In this document: positions 37,131 to 49,417 of the stretch, piece after piece
How positions within the stretch are numbered: the first letter of the stretch is position 1
Layout of the letters: each line of letters begins with the position of its first letter
Source: Salvator merianae
Taxonomy: Eukaryota; Chordata; Lepidosauria; Squamata; Teiidae
NCBI GenBank assembly: GCA_003586115.2
Contig: QVOM02000070.1
Span: 2,002,293 to 2,066,292, forward strand
DNA length: 64,000 nucleotides
Direction of reading: 5' to 3'
Notes under the pieces: generated by a model
Databases searched by the model: none
Seen by the model: only the letters and a program-made list of their open reading frames with translations
What the model was told of the DNA's origin: nothing
Translations under genes and position numbers: made by a program

Positions 37131-37286
37131 CTAAAGGGTGGGAAAAAAAAGGTATTCACATTAGCAGATGCGCGTGTGCTACACTGACTATCAGAAAGGT
37201 ACCATTACACTAGCATAAATAGTAAATAAGCCATCGTATTTTCTTCTGATCACATCAGAGTCTGCCGGCTGTGGCCCCTTGTCTGT

Positions 37287-37325
37287 TTATTCATAGATTC
37301 CATCTGATGTTGCATATTGTGAGTA
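37287..37325 (-). CDS. Possible alternative terminal exon, YSQYATSDGIYE-stop
   Basis: Acceptor GTTTTGTCTCAG is followed in phase 0 by 12 codons and TAA. Homologous pieces near 51640, 55190, 55840 and 58490 read SQYEAADEIH and then stop a little later. No poly(A) signal was found downstream, so the role is unclear. Confidence 0.3.
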   Translation of the reverse strand, partial: YSQYATSDGIYE

Positions 37326-38485
37326 CTGAGACAAAACTATGCTTCAAAGTGTGCTTCTGTACACTCACTGGACATGCCCATCCACACAACCCTGCCATCG
37401 TGGTGTCCAGGATCATCTACAGTCTTTCTTGCACGCTATAAGCTATGGATAACAAAGTCGCGTCCTGGATCCCACATCATGCTGACAAGACAAGAACCAA
37501 ACTCCCTGGGACAACGGCTCATACTTTCTCACTAGGGCATTTTCATGCTTCTAGGCTTCCTTCTGGAACCCTTTTACAGTCACCACTGTGCTAGCAGTCT
37601 ACCACAACCCAACATACAAAAAACAACTGAAAATTGCAACCTCTTCAAAGGTGCATCTACTCTGAGGTCCACAAATATGAGACAACATGGAGGACTGCTG
37701 TAATTTCATTTTCTTATGTGCTGATCAATGGGCACCAAGCATATTATGATAAACTACACATTTCACCAGCCAGAAATGCTGAGTCAGGAGTGGGCAGGAG
37801 CGTCCATAGGCAAGGCAGACAGATTCCGTGTCCAGACGACGCTTATGTATTCTGCTATATTTGGATTATCCGGAATAAAGCATGGATATTCCGGAATACA
37901 GCGGCATACAAAAAAATCAAAAAATCAAAAACTGCGGTCTCTTCAAAGGTGCACACAGTCTGAGGTCCACAAACATGAGACAGTACGGGTGACAGCTGTC
38001 TCTTCATTTTCATACCTCGTGATCAATGGGCAGAAACTATATTGTGACAAACCACACCTTTCACCTGCTGGAAATGGCGAGGCAAGACTGTGGAAGACTG
38101 TCAATAGGCAAGGCAGATTGATTCTGACTAAAGCTGTATACAAATGTCACTTCTGTATTCCGCTTCTGTATTCCAAAATAAAGCATGAATATTCCAGAAC
38201 AAAGTGGAATACGTAAGGGACGTCTGGATGCAGCTCAAGATGTTAGGCTACTCAGGGGTGGTATCAGAATGGGAGGTTGCTCAGGGCTCTAGAATCATGC
38301 ATTTGCAGCAAAAATTAACTGACATGATCATCAAAAGTACGCCCCTACTACTCTGAGGCCTTCACCGACCAACCAAGGCTCCAGGGATTTATGAAATGAT
38401 TTAAAGCCAGAATTTACTATCAGATGCTACACGGGAATATATCGTAACTCGTTCAGACTTCTAAGGAAGCATTTGCAGTACTTAC

Positions 38486-38497
38486 GTTAAGAAGACC
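38486..38497 (-). CDS. 12-nt micro-exon, GLLN
   Basis: Acceptor CATCCCTTTAG, donor GTAAGTACTG. It lies inside the 1.2-kb duplication; its identical twin is at 42972. Confidence 0.55.
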
Positions 38498-39003
38498 CTA
38501 AAGGGATGAAAGACAAGGGAAAATAAGTTATTCACCTGTGTTTTGCTCTCAAGAACAAGAAAAAAAAGCATACATTTCTTGCATGTCCCAGAAAACCATT
38601 TGATGCAGTACTTCCTCTTTTCTCACATATGCCCATGTATGTCTCCTGCACGTCTCCCACATTCTGCATCAGGTCTACCGGTAGACCCAATTCAATGGAT
38701 CTAGCGATGATCCAGATTAAGATCCGCTTGACCTAGATCAGTTTCCATTTGAAGCAGACAGCGCTCTGCCAATGGGAGCGGGGCCTCCTTCATCCAAATC
38801 AACGTGCAGATCTGGAGGGCTATCCGTGAACTACATGAGCGTTAAATCCGTATTAAGGCCCATGCAGAAAGAATCTCAGTTATGCAGGGAATTAGAGACA
38901 GAAGGGAAAGGGAGGCCTCGGCTACCCAATCCTCTTCCTTTCTCGCCCCGAATCTTCCCAGAATAAAATAGCTGTTGTATATCTACTTATTAGCAGTATT
39001 CAC

Positions 39004-39027
39004 ATTCACGGTTTCTCCTAAACCACC
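39004..39027 (-). CDS. 24-nt micro-exon, GGLGETVN
   Basis: Acceptor CCTCTCTATTTTAG, donor GTGAATACTG (weaker than its relatives). Two codons shorter than the 30-nt class but in phase. Twin at 43490. Confidence 0.5.
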
Positions 39028-39338
39028 CTAAAATAGAGAGGAGAAGAGTTGGTCAGTGCGCAACTCTGTCAGAAGGGTCTGCTCCAACTGTCTACAGGAC
39101 CCTGACGGCCAAGACGCAGCACTGATCCAAAATATCTTTTCCAGAGGAGAAAATCCCGTCCGCCCCCTCGGCAGGGATGAGTCCTCCTCCCTGTTGAATC
39201 TTAAGGGAGATGGGAGGGATAGGAAGGGACCAAACCCTGAAACCAATTGGCAATTCTACAGGTCTATGGCATTTCCATTTATGGAGGCATAAAGACTTAA
39301 GGACATGTAGCTCCCCAACAGATCACAGCTGGGTTCAC

Positions 39339-39389
39339 CAATGCACCTATTCTCAGCTATCCAATAGGCCACTCTGTTCCCACATAACT
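39339..39389 (-). pseudogene. 51-nt exon copy with in-frame stop
   Basis: Acceptor CCTTGTCCAG and donor GTGAACCCAG are kept, but codon 11 is TAG. Included, it would end the protein early; otherwise it is dead. Confidence 0.45.
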
Positions 39390-40016
39390 CTGGACAAGGT
39401 CTTCAGTAGCCCAGTCGGACAGCTATTATCAAAGCTACTACTACCTCTCCATGAAAGTAATGGCATGATTTCTACCCTAATTTACAGAATCCCACTTTTT
39501 TATGAAATCGTCCATGATGGAAAATGCTTTATTTCATTCACGGGAAATACCCCTCTTTGTAAGAAATTAGGGAGCTTTATTCATCGGCGTGCTTCATCCC
39601 GACCGGACATCCCTGCCCACATGCTATCACAGTGTCCAGGAGCACCTGCAGCCTTTCTTGGATGCTATAAGCGACGGACAACAAAATCAGGTCCTGGCGT
39701 CCCACATCATACGGACGCAACAGAAGCCAAATTCCCTGGGACAATGGCTCATACGCTCTCACTAGGACTTTTTCATCCTTCTAGGCATCCCTCAGGAAGC
39801 GTCTCACAGCTTTTCTGTCAACTCTGTGCTAGCAGCCACGCAGACCCCAACACGCAGAAGAGTCCAAATCTTCCCAGTCTCCAGGCCTCAGTTACTCACG
39901 GAATGACAGAAACTGGGAGAAACTGAGACCTTGGCCCAAACAATACTCTTCTTTTGTTCCCCTGAGGCTTCCCAGAAAGAATAGCTGTTGCATATCTGTT
40001 CTTCCACAGTACTTAC

Positions 40017-40046
40017 CGGCAAGGCTCCTCCTGCACCACCACCACC
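40017..40046 (-). CDS. 30-nt micro-exon, GGGGAGGALP
   Basis: Acceptor TTTCTCTACTTTAG, donor GTAAGTACTG. Glycine run from repeated GGT codons, recalling elastin-like peptides in composition only. Confidence 0.6.
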
Positions 40047-41488
40047 CTAAAGTAGAGAAAGGAGCAGTTCATTAGCACAGAACCCTGTCAGAAGGGACTG
40101 CTCCCCCTGTTTAGAGTACCCTGAGGGCCAAGACATGGCTCTGCTTTAAACTATCTTTCCCAGAGAAGGAAAATCCCATCCTTCCCCTCAGCAGAGATCA
40201 GTTATCCTCCCTGTTGAATCTTAAGTGGCAAGGGAGGAAAACGAAGGGACCTAACCCTTCAACCAAATGCCAGTCCCACAAACATTGTATTTCTGCTTCC
40301 CAGGTCTATGCCATTTCCATTTACAGAGGCATGAAGACTCATCCTATCCCAGAGTTTCTTAAGAAGGAGTAGCTCCCTCACACAGCACAGCTGGATTCAA
40401 TAATGCCCTTATTCTCAGCTATCCAATAGGCCACGTTGTTCCAACGTATTTCTGGACAAGGTTTTCAATGGCCCAGTCAGAAAGGTATTATCAAAGTAAT
40501 TCCTACCTCTTCAAGAAAGTAGTGGCATGATTTCTACCCTACTTTTGGGAATTCAACTTATAGATAACGTCATCAGTGACAGAAATGGCTTCCTTTCATT
40601 TTGTGGAAGTCCCCCTTTTCGTAAGAAATTAGGGGGCTGTACGCGCTTGTGTGCTTCTGTACGTTCACTGGACATGCCCGTCCACACGCCCCTGCCATCG
40701 TGGTGTCCAGGAGCATCTACAGTCTTTCTTGCACGCTATAAGCTATGGATAACAAAGTCGCGTCCTGGATCCCACATCCTGCCGACAAGACAAGAACCAA
40801 ACTCCCTGGGACAACGGCTCATACTTTCTCACTAGGGCATTTTCAAGCTTCTAGGTTTCCTTCTGGAACTCCTTTACAGTCACCACTGTGCTAGCAGTCT
40901 ACCACAACCCAACATACAAAAAAACTGGACAACTGAAAATTGCAACCTCTTCAAAGGTGCATCTAGTCTGAGGTCCACAGATATGAGACAGTATAGAGGA
41001 TTGCTGTCTTTTCATTTTCTTATGTGACGGTCAATGGGCACCAAGCATATTGTGATAAACTACACATTTCATCTGCCAGAAATGCTGAGTCAGGAGTGTG
41101 CAGGAGCGTCCATAGGCAAGGCAGACGGATTCCGACTAAAGCTGTGTCCAGACGACGCTTATGTATTCTGCTATATTTGGATTATCCGGAATAAAGCATG
41201 GATATTCCGGAATACAGCGGCATACGTAAGGGACGTCTGGATGCACCTGAAGGCATTAGGCTGCTGAGGGGGGAGGCTCAGAATGGGAGGTTGCTCAGGG
41301 CTATGCGATCCTGCATTTATCATAGACATTAACTTACATAATCATAAAAAGGACCTTCCTACTGTTCTGGGGACTTGAGCTTCCAGTGATTTTTGAAATG
41401 ATTTAAAACCAAATTTATGTAGCAGACTCTATGGCAGGAACACAGCATTACTTGTTCAGACATCTAAGAAAGCATTTTCGGTACTTAC

Positions 41489-41500
41489 GCCAAGGGCACC
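41489..41500 (-). CDS. 12-nt micro-exon, GALG
   Basis: Acceptor CCTCCCTTTAG, donor GTAAGTACCG. Confidence 0.55.
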
Positions 41501-42026
41501 CTAAAGGGAGGAAACAAATGGGAAAATAAGTTATTCCCCTGTGTTTTGATATCCGGAACACGACAAACAGCCTACATTTCCCACATATCTCAGAAAACCA
41601 TTTTATGCAGTGCTGCATCTTCTCTCACAAAAGACGTCTCTGTTCATATATGCTCAGGTATGCCTTCTGCACGCCTCCCATGTTCTGCATCAGGTCTGCG
41701 GGTAGTCCCAATTCAATGGGTCTAGTGGTGATCCAGATTAAGACTCGCTTGACGTAGGCCAAGTTCTATTTGAAGCAGGCAGAGCTGCTCCAATGGCAGT
41801 GGAGCCTCCTAGATCCATATCAATGTGCCCTTCTGGAGGCCTACCCGTGAACTACACGGCTGCTCAGTTCGTAGTAAGGGCCCATGCAGAAAGAGTCTCA
41901 GTTACACAGGGAATTACAGATGGAAGGGAAACAGAGATCTTGGTCCACCCTTTTTTCTTCTTTTCTCCGCCTGATGCTTCCCTGAATAAAATCGCGGTTC
42001 TATATCAGCATATAGGCAGAACCTAA

Positions 42027-42056
42027 ATTAATGGCTCCTCCGAAACCACCAGCACC
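42027..42056 (-). pseudogene. 30-nt exon with lost donor (GAGGFGGAIN)
   Basis: Acceptor CTCTACCTTAG is usable and the frame open. The donor reads TTAGGT where GTAAGT is expected, so normal splicing is unlikely. Confidence 0.5.
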
Positions 42057-42971
42057 CTAAGGTAGAGAAATGGGGAGCTTTTTAGCACACAGCTCTGTCG
42101 GCCAGGTCTGCTCCAACTCTCTACAGGGCCCTGAGGGCCAAGACACGGCTCTTCTCACCCCTGCCATCACAGCAACCAGGAGCATTTACAGCTACTCTTG
42201 GGCGTGACCAACTGTCGACAACATAATTGCGTCCTCGTGTACTGCATCATGCGGACACGCCAAAAACCAAATTCCCTGGGACAACAGTTCATATTCTCTC
42301 ACTAGGGCATTCCCATGCTTCTAGGCAACCTTATAGAATCACCTTACAGCTTTTCTGTCGATGCTGTGCTAACAGTCTCCCAACACCCAACATACAAAAA
42401 AATCAAAAAATCAAAAACTGCGGTCTCTTCAAAGGTGCACACAGTCTGAGGTCCACAAACATGAGACAGTACGGGTGACAGCTGTCTCTTCATTTTCTTA
42501 CCTCGTGATCAATGGGCAGAAACTATATTGCGACAAACCACACCTTTCACCTGCCGGAAATGGCGAGGCAGGACTGTGGAAGACTGTCAATAGGCAAGGC
42601 AGATGGATTTTGACTAAAGCTGCATACAAATGTCGATTCTGTATTCCGCTTCTGTATTCCAGAATAAAGCATGAATATTCCAGAACAAAGTGGAATACGT
42701 AAGGGACGTCTGGATGCAGCTCAAGATGTTAGGCTACTCAGGGGTGGTATCAGAATGGGAGGTTGCTCAGGGCTCTAGAATCATGCATTTGCAGCAAAAA
42801 TTAACTGACATGATCATCAAAAGTACGCCCCTACTACTCTGAGGCCTTCACCGACCAACCAAGGCTCCAGGGATTTATGAAATGATTTAAAGCCAGAATT
42901 TACTATCAGATGCTACACGGGAATATATCGTAACTCGTTCAGACTTCTAAGGAAGCATTTGCAGTACTTAC

Positions 42972-42983
42972 GTTAAGAAGACC
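42972..42983 (-). CDS. 12-nt micro-exon, GLLN (duplicate)
   Basis: Same sequence and flanks as 38486, exactly 4486 nt to the right. Confidence 0.55.
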
Positions 42984-43489
42984 CTAAAGGGATGAAAGAC
43001 AAGGGAAAATAAGTTATTCACCTGTGTTTTGCTCTCAAGAACAAGAAAAAAAAGCATACATTTCTTGCATGTCCCAGAAAACCATTTGATGCAGTACTTC
43101 CTCTTTTCTCACATATGCCCATGTATGTCTCCTGCACGTCTCCCACATTCTGCATCAGGTCTACCGGTAGACCCAATTCAATGGATCTAGCGATGATCCA
43201 GATTAAGATCCGCTTGACCTAGATCAGTTTCCATTTGAAGCAGACAGCGCTCTGCCAATGGGAGCGGGGCCTCCTTCATCCAAATCAACGTGCAGATCTG
43301 GAGGGCTATCCGTGAACTACATGAGCGTTAAATCCGTATTAAGGCCCATGCAGAAAGAATCTCAGTTATGCAGGGAATTAGAGACAGAAGGGAAAGGGAG
43401 GCCTCGGCTACCCAATCCTCTTCCTTTCTCGCCCCGAATCTTCCCAGAATAAAATAGCTGTTGTATATCTACTTATTAGCAGTATTCAC

Positions 43490-43513
43490 ATTCACGGTTT
43501 CTCCTAAACCACC
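43490..43513 (-). CDS. 24-nt micro-exon, GGLGETVN (duplicate)
   Basis: Same sequence and flanks as 39004, exactly 4486 nt to the right. An hAT-like insertion begins about 230 nt to the right. Confidence 0.5.
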
Positions 43514-43744
43514 CTAAAATAGAGAGGAGAAGAGTTGGTCAGTGCGCAACTCTGTCAGAAGGGTCTGCTCCAACTGTCTACAGGACCCTGACGGCCAAGA
43601 CGCAGCACTGAATGAGTCCTCCTCCCTGCTGAATCTTACCTGGCAAGGGAGGAATACAGAGGGACCGAAGAATGCAACCAAAATGCAGCCCAACAAAGAC
43701 TTTCCTTATTCTTCGTCTTGATTTCTCTGTTTCCGATGGCGCTC

Positions 43745-44391
43745 GCCTCTCTCTCATTCCCCCCCCAGTCTGTCAGTGTGCGCGTGCGACTGACAGACTA
43801 CAGGGAATGAGAGTCAGTGAGCGGGAGAGGAGGGAACTCAACACGAAGGGAATCCCTCCCTTTGCATTGGGTTTCCTTGCTCCACTCCCGCTCGCTGCCT
43901 GATTCACCCTACTCCGTCAGCACCCGCGCTGACAGAGTAGGGTAAATCAGGCAGCCAGCGGGAGAGGAGGGAACTCAACACGAAGGGAATCCCTCCCTTT
44001 GCATTGGGTTTCCTTGCTCCACTCCCGCTCGCTGCCTGATTCACCCTACTCCGTCAGCACCCGCGCTGACAGCCTAGGGGGGTGAGACAGCGATCAGAAG
44101 AGAAGAAAAATCAACGGGAAAGGAATCCTTCCCTTCTCGTTGAGTTTTCTCCTCTTCTGTTCTCTGGCTGCCTGATTCACTCCACTCTGTCAGCACGCGC
44201 GCTGACAGACTAGGGGGATGAGACAGCGGCAAATTGCGAAGGTCCCGAAATGCAGCGAAAATTGACGGACCTTCGCAATTCGAATTTCGTGATTTCTGTT
44301 GCCCTTCGCATTCGATGCGAAGGGAACGAAATCACAAAAATCACAAAAATCGAATGAAAATCGAACGGCACGATTTCGTGCACACCCCTAA
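43745..44391. mobile_element. hAT element with internal 137-bp hairpin repeat
   Basis: Right end TTTCGTGCACACCCCTA. Two close copies of a 137-bp unit begin at 43821 and 43958 and a diverged third near 44095. Each can fold as GCGGGAGAGGAGGG with CCACTCCCGC. Confidence 0.6.
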
Positions 44392-44470
44392 TTAGGACTC
44401 ATCCTGCACCGGTGATTGCTAATAAACAGTGGCTTCCTAAAAGAGCATAATTCGGCTACTACCACGTTAC

Positions 44471-44497
44471 CATGAATGTAGTGGCATGATTTGTATA
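44471..44497 (-). CDS. Possible 27-nt exon, YTNHATTFM
   Basis: Acceptor TATAATGTAG is pyrimidine-poor; donor GTAACGTGGT. Paralogue of 45706. Weak splice context makes this tentative. Confidence 0.25.
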
Positions 44498-45175
44498 CTA
44501 CATTATATAACCCCACTTATTTCTAAGGACATCTGGAACTGAATCTGCTTTACTTCCTCCTTGGAAAGTACCCCTTTTCATTAGAAAGCGTGACTTTTCC
44601 TCCATTGCAGCTTCATTATGATAATAGCAAAGGATCTCTTGTTATCCCTGTGGAACCACTGAGCAGAAGCAGGCAACACTACTATAATGTGTAATCAATG
44701 CTACATAGGTGCACAGAGAAGAAGACAGGCAGGAAAGCAGATTCACCGGGGAACCGCTGGGGAACCGCTGAGCAGACGCTGGCAGTGCAGCATGAGATTC
44801 CTCTTTTAAGGCACTTTCTACACTTATCAGCAGTTGGCCAGGATCTGTGAGTCTGGAAGAGCAAGGCCTTCTGCATGTCTCCCGTATTCTGGATCTCGTC
44901 TGTCACTAGACCCTATTAAATGGATCTACTAGTGATCCAGATTGAGGCATCCTTAATCTAGATCCGTGTCAACATGCATATCTGGAGGTCTGTCTGAGAA
45001 CTACATGGGCCTTTATTTTGTATTAGGGGCTCAGGCAGATCAGGTCTCAGTTGCACAGGGAATGGAAGAAACAGGGGAAACGGAGGCCTCGGCCCAAGCA
45101 ATTCTCTTCCTTTCTCCCCCTGGTGATCCCCAGAGTAAAATAGCTGCTGTATATCAATTAAGTTGCAGTACTTAC

Positions 45176-45205
45176 CGGCAAACTACCTGGAACACCGGGA
45201 GCTTG
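45176..45205 (-). CDS. 30-nt micro-exon, QAPGVPGSLP
   Basis: Acceptor TTTCTCTGCTTTAG, donor GTAAGTACTG. Pro/Gly-rich. Confidence 0.6.
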
Positions 45206-45594
45206 CTAAAGCAGAGAAATGAGAAGACTGTTAGTGCACAACTCTGCCACCAGGGTCTGCTCCAACTGTCCACAATACTCTGAGGGCCAAGACACAGCTC
45301 TGCTCCAAAATATCTTGTCCAGAGGAAAGGAGGGGAAATATCTTTTCCTTCCTCTTGACAGAGTTGGGTTATCCTCCCGGCTGAATCTTACAAGTCAAGG
45401 GAGGGTTAGGGAGGGACCAAACCCTGCAACCAAAATACAGTCCCAGAAATGTGGTTTGTCTTCCTTCCAGGTCTTTGCCTTTCCCATTCTCAAACAATAT
45501 AGTTGCCTATTAGATTAAGGAGGCATTAGGACTCATCCTACACTGGTGATTGCGAATAAACAGTGACTTCCTAAACAAGCATAATTCGGCTTTC

Positions 45595-45644
45595 CAATGC
45601 ACTTATTCTCCAGTATGGAACGGGTCAATTTTTTGTAATGTATT
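45595..45644 (-). pseudogene. 51-nt class exon, 50 nt with stop and lost donor
   Basis: Acceptor GTTGTCCAG remains. Codon 6 is TGA, one base is missing, and the donor reads GAAAGC. Confidence 0.45.
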
Positions 45645-45705
45645 TCTGGACAACGTTTTTCTTGGAACAACCAGAAAGGCATTACCAAAGCTACTACCAC
45701 TTTAC

Positions 45706-45729
45706 CATGAATGTAGTGGCATGATTTCT
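45706..45729 (-). CDS. Possible 24-nt exon, RNHATTFM
   Basis: Acceptor AATGTAGTAG (pyrimidine-poor), donor GTAAAGTGGT. Flanked on the left by the 51-nt class copy. Relatives at 44471 and 49418. Confidence 0.3.
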
Positions 45730-46465
45730 CTACTACATTATATAACCCCACTTATTTATAAGGACATCTGGGACTGAATCTGCTTTATTTCATCCTTGGA
45801 AAGTACCCCTTTTCATTAGAAAGCGTGACTTTTCCTCCATTGCAGCTTCATTATGATAATAGCAAAGGATCTCTTGTTATCGCTGCGGAACCACTGAGCA
45901 GAAGCGGGCAACACTACTATAATGTGTAATCAGTGCTACATAGGTGCACAGAGAAGAAGATATGGGAGGAAAGCAGATTCACCGATTCCTTGCCGGGTCT
46001 CTTCTTAACGCTGGGGAACCACTGAGCAGACGCTGGCAGTCCTCCTATATAGGGACAGTTGGTCAGGATCCATGGGTCTGGAATTGCCAGACCCACTGAT
46101 CACAACTCCAGGGAGGTGTGGACAATTCAGTATAATTAGCACCTGTTGTGCTAATCCAGTCCAGCACACACCCTGGACTCAGAAGCTCCCCGCCGAGAAT
46201 TGGAACAAATGTTCCTAGTCTCGAGGACTCAGTTACTCACAGAATGACACAAATAGAGAGAAATTGAGACCTTGGCCCAAACTATTCTCTTCTTTTGTTC
46301 CCCTGATGCTTCCCAGAATAAAATAGCTGTTGCATATCTGTTCTTCCATAGTACTTCCTCACAGCTCGTGAGGAAAAGGTCTCATTTACACAGGGAATGA
46401 TGGAAATGGAGGAAAACAGACACCTGAACCCAGATGTTGCATATCTGTTCTTTCACAGTACTTAC

Positions 46466-46492
46466 AGGCAAGCCTCCTACACCGGCAGGAAT
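46466..46492 (-). CDS. 27-nt micro-exon, IPAGVGGLP
   Basis: Acceptor TCTTTACTTTAG, donor GTAAGTACTG. It resembles the neighbouring Gly/Pro exons but lacks one codon. Confidence 0.6.
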
Positions 46493-46525
46493 CTAAAGTA
46501 AAGAAAGGAGCAGTTCATTAGCACA

Positions 46526-46687
46526 GAATAGGGCGTGCACGAAGCTTCGTGCCGTTCGATTTTTGTTCGAATTTCATGATTTCGTTCCCTTCGCATTGAA
46601 TGCAAAGGGCAACAGAAATCACGAAATTCAAATTGCGAAGGTCCCTCAATTTTCGCTGCATTTCGGGACCTTCGCAATTTGCCGCTG
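46526..46687. mobile_element. Truncated hAT fragment
   Basis: Starts AGGGCGTGCACGAAGCTTCG. The remainder is the inverse of 44225-44391. It abuts the 51-nt exon copy at 46695. Confidence 0.6.
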
Positions 46688-46694
46688 GGTTCAC

Positions 46695-46745
46695 CAATGC
46701 ACTTATTCTCAGGTATCCAATCAGCCAATTTGCTCCAATGTATTT
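46695..46745 (-). CDS. 51-nt exon class, KYIGANWLIGYLRISAL
   Basis: Acceptor AAAAATTGCCAG, donor GTGAACCCAG, 17 codons open in phase 0. More hydrophobic than the 12-30-nt exons. An hAT fragment (46526-46687) abuts its donor side. Confidence 0.4.
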
Positions 46746-47545
46746 CTGGCAATTTTTTGATGGCACAATCAGAAAGGCTTTATCAAGAACATTATCAGTG
46801 CGATAGATTTTTTTTTCTTCATTTTTTTTCTAATCTCAAAAAAATATTTCTTCTGATCACAACGTGAATGACAGTAAAAGGATTCAATATTTCCCAATGG
46901 CAGATACAGACACAGTACCTCGATTATTTGCAAATGCATCAATTAAACTAGCATAAATCATAAATATGTCATCATGTTTCCTTTTTATTACATCAAAGCC
47001 TGCAGTGTGTGGCCCCTTGTCTCCTTATATGAGGATCCTGGTGGCAGTCTATGGATCCCATCTGTAGTTTCATACTTTGCCTACTGCGAGTGAAACCTAG
47101 ACCTCAAAATGCTGGGCTCCCACTGTGCAACATCATAAAGATTATTCAAAAAACTCAAAGTTAATTCAGAATAAGTTCACTGTGGCTGTAGCTGAACTAG
47201 TCATTACCCAAAATTAGAAACATCATCATATTTTACCTATTGTTCATCGGTACCATAAACCTGGGCAGTGTTTCCTTTTGTTACAATAATAGCCAAAATT
47301 TTCTCAGCCTGCACATCCATTTCAGAGTTGCTTCAACAAACTCCCCCCATTCTTACATCCTGTTGGCCTGTAAATTCCGGGAGTGAAATATAGTATGTAG
47401 ATTATTCTGGAAATTTTGCTGCTTTATAACAGATGGCATGGATGATTGGAATTTATTTATTGGCATTTGGCACATTTTTGTTTTATTAATTTTGTTTACA
47501 GATATATTAAGCTTGTATTTTCTTTTGAGCTTATGTAAAAGAAAA

Positions 47546-47548
<3 letters not shown>

Positions 47549-47594
<46 letters not shown>
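47549..47594 (+). repeat. (GAAA)n microsatellite
   Basis: About 11 GAAA repeats. The minus strand gives the serine/phenylalanine/leucine frame at 47353-47598, which is not a gene. Confidence 0.9.
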
Positions 47595-47621
47595 ACATTA
47601 AAACTGATTTATAATACTCAC

Positions 47622-47636
47622 TAGGTTGTCAAGACC
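47622..47636 (-). CDS. 15-nt micro-exon, GLDNL
   Basis: Acceptor TTTAAAAATTTAG, donor GTGAGTATTA. It takes the place of the 18-nt exon in the 30-12-18 cassette. A (GAAA)n run lies just left. Confidence 0.55.
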
Positions 47637-47907
47637 CTAAATTTTTAAAAAGAGAGGAGAAAAATCTATTATTCTACAACATTTCATATAACCATAGTAA
47701 AAATTTCATGTCCTTCACCATATCAGTGTGCAATACATATACCTTGTGCTACTTCCATGCTGATTCACATTCAAAACAGGATTTGGGACAAAACTCAGAT
47801 AAATATTTTATTGGGTCAAGGACAGCACACTTTGAATTTTCTATACTTTAGTGATAGCCTAACTAAAATATATTTTATCATGTGTTCTTGATAGGACATG
47901 ATTGGCA

Positions 47908-47949
47908 TCATAAGGAGATCAAATCAGTGTTTTCAAATTTCCCTAGAAT
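47908..47949 (-). CDS. Possible alternative terminal exon, ILGKFENTDLISL-stop
   Basis: Acceptor ATTTGTGGGACTCAG, then 13 codons and TGA in phase 0. Homologous to the ILWK-stop segments at 21747, 53557 and 62570. Confidence 0.3.
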   Translation of the reverse strand: MLGKFENTDLISL

Positions 47950-49417
47950 CTGAGTCCCACAAATATGGGACAATATTGGTGATCCCAGTCACTTGGATTT
48001 CCAATGTTGTGATCTATAAGCATAAAGAATATTATGATAAAATAGGTATTTCACCCACCAGAATGGTTAGTCAGGTGTGCAGTGAGCTGTTCACCATCCA
48101 CTGGTGCACTCCATCCACAAAGGGTGGAGTGCGATCCTGACTGGGAGACCCTCATTGAAATTTCTGTTAGATCTCAACGTCGAGGTCTACCGTCAGATCA
48201 CTGGGCAGTGCTCCGGAACACAGAGGCATGTAGAAGGCGCGCTTCCCATGTTTGGGACTCCAGGGGACCCATTTTAGTATTGGACCAAAGCACGCCATGA
48301 AATGGGTCCCCCAGAGGCTCCAAAGCTATCCCTCAGAACCTTCGGGTTCTGACCGCAAAGCTTTTGCCAGGTCTGGGGTGAGGGAAGGTTTTGATTAGTG
48401 CCATCATGGCACTACTTGGCATGGTCCACACCAGAGGGCCTGATCAGTGCAGATCCACTGGGTCAGGCCACAGAGAGATAAGTGCAGAAAACTCTGCAGT
48501 GTCTTGTGGAAATATATACACAGATCACTTTGTCAACCCAGACAGGACCTCATATTATTTGCCAAAAAGTGCAATAGTCTAAAGACTGAATATGACATCA
48601 TGACCTGCTGGGTGTGGCCCCTTCACTACTTATATGGAAACCCTCACTGTACCCCATTGGTTCCATTTGCTGCTTCATACTCTCTCACTCTCTCAAATTG
48701 AACCTCTCTAAAGGTGCATGAAATCTGAGGTTCACAAATATGAGATAGTATTCATAAATCTCTCTCTCTTGATTTTCTTATGCGGTGATCAATGGGCATA
48801 AAGTACCTTGTGCGAAACTACATGTTTCACCTGATGGAAATAGTCGGACAAGGGTATGGAGGACCATCAATAGGCAAGGCAGGTGGATTCTGACTAAAGC
48901 TGCATCCAGACATTGCTTACGTATTCCACGATATTTGGATATTCCACAATAAAGCATGGATATTCTGGAATGTCCATGCTTTATTCTGGAATATCCAATA
49001 TAATGGAGTAAGTAAGAGACATTTGGATGCACCTTAAGGCATTAGGCTGCTGAGGGTGGGTTCAGAATGGAAGATTGCTCTGGGTTCTGCACTTCGAATA
49101 GAGATAAAATAACCTGGCTATAAAGAGAACCTCTCTACAATGCAAAAATGCAACAAAAATACAGTCCCATAAGCATTGTATTTATTATCTCCAGGTCAAC
49201 GACTTTTCCATTCCCAAACAGTATACTTCCTTACTAGATTAAGGAGACATGCAGACTCATCCTGCACCAACGATTCTTAATAAAGCGTAGCTTCCTTATT
49301 GTTTGCCAATATATTTATTCTTCAGTCTCCAATGGGCCAATTTATTCTAACGTATTCCTGGACAAGGTTTTCGATGGAACAATCAGAAAGGCATTATCAA
49401 AGCTACTACTACCTTAC

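Larger units (their letters stand above)
37905..39125. repeat. 1.22-kb segmental duplication, left copy
   Basis: Collinear with 42391-43611 at a constant offset of 4486. Roughly eight differences occur in the first 300 nt and almost none after 38200. Carries the GLLN and GGLGETVN exons. Confidence 0.9.
42391..43611. repeat. 1.22-kb segmental duplication, right copy
   Basis: Partner of 37905-39125. The left junction lies at CATAC plus an A-run; the right junction is just after CAGCACTGA. Confidence 0.9.

Noticed and set aside
37728..38216. 162-codon plus-strand frame and its relatives at 41034 and 42475
   Set aside because: Open only by repetition of the same intron segment; no codon bias, no motif, not maintained at 48.8 or 61.6 kb.
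39210..39926. 238-codon plus-strand frame, the longest in the window
   Set aside because: It runs across a micro-exon unit and a MITE-like repeat, has no domain, and is not kept in the sister unit at 40.3-41.0 kb.
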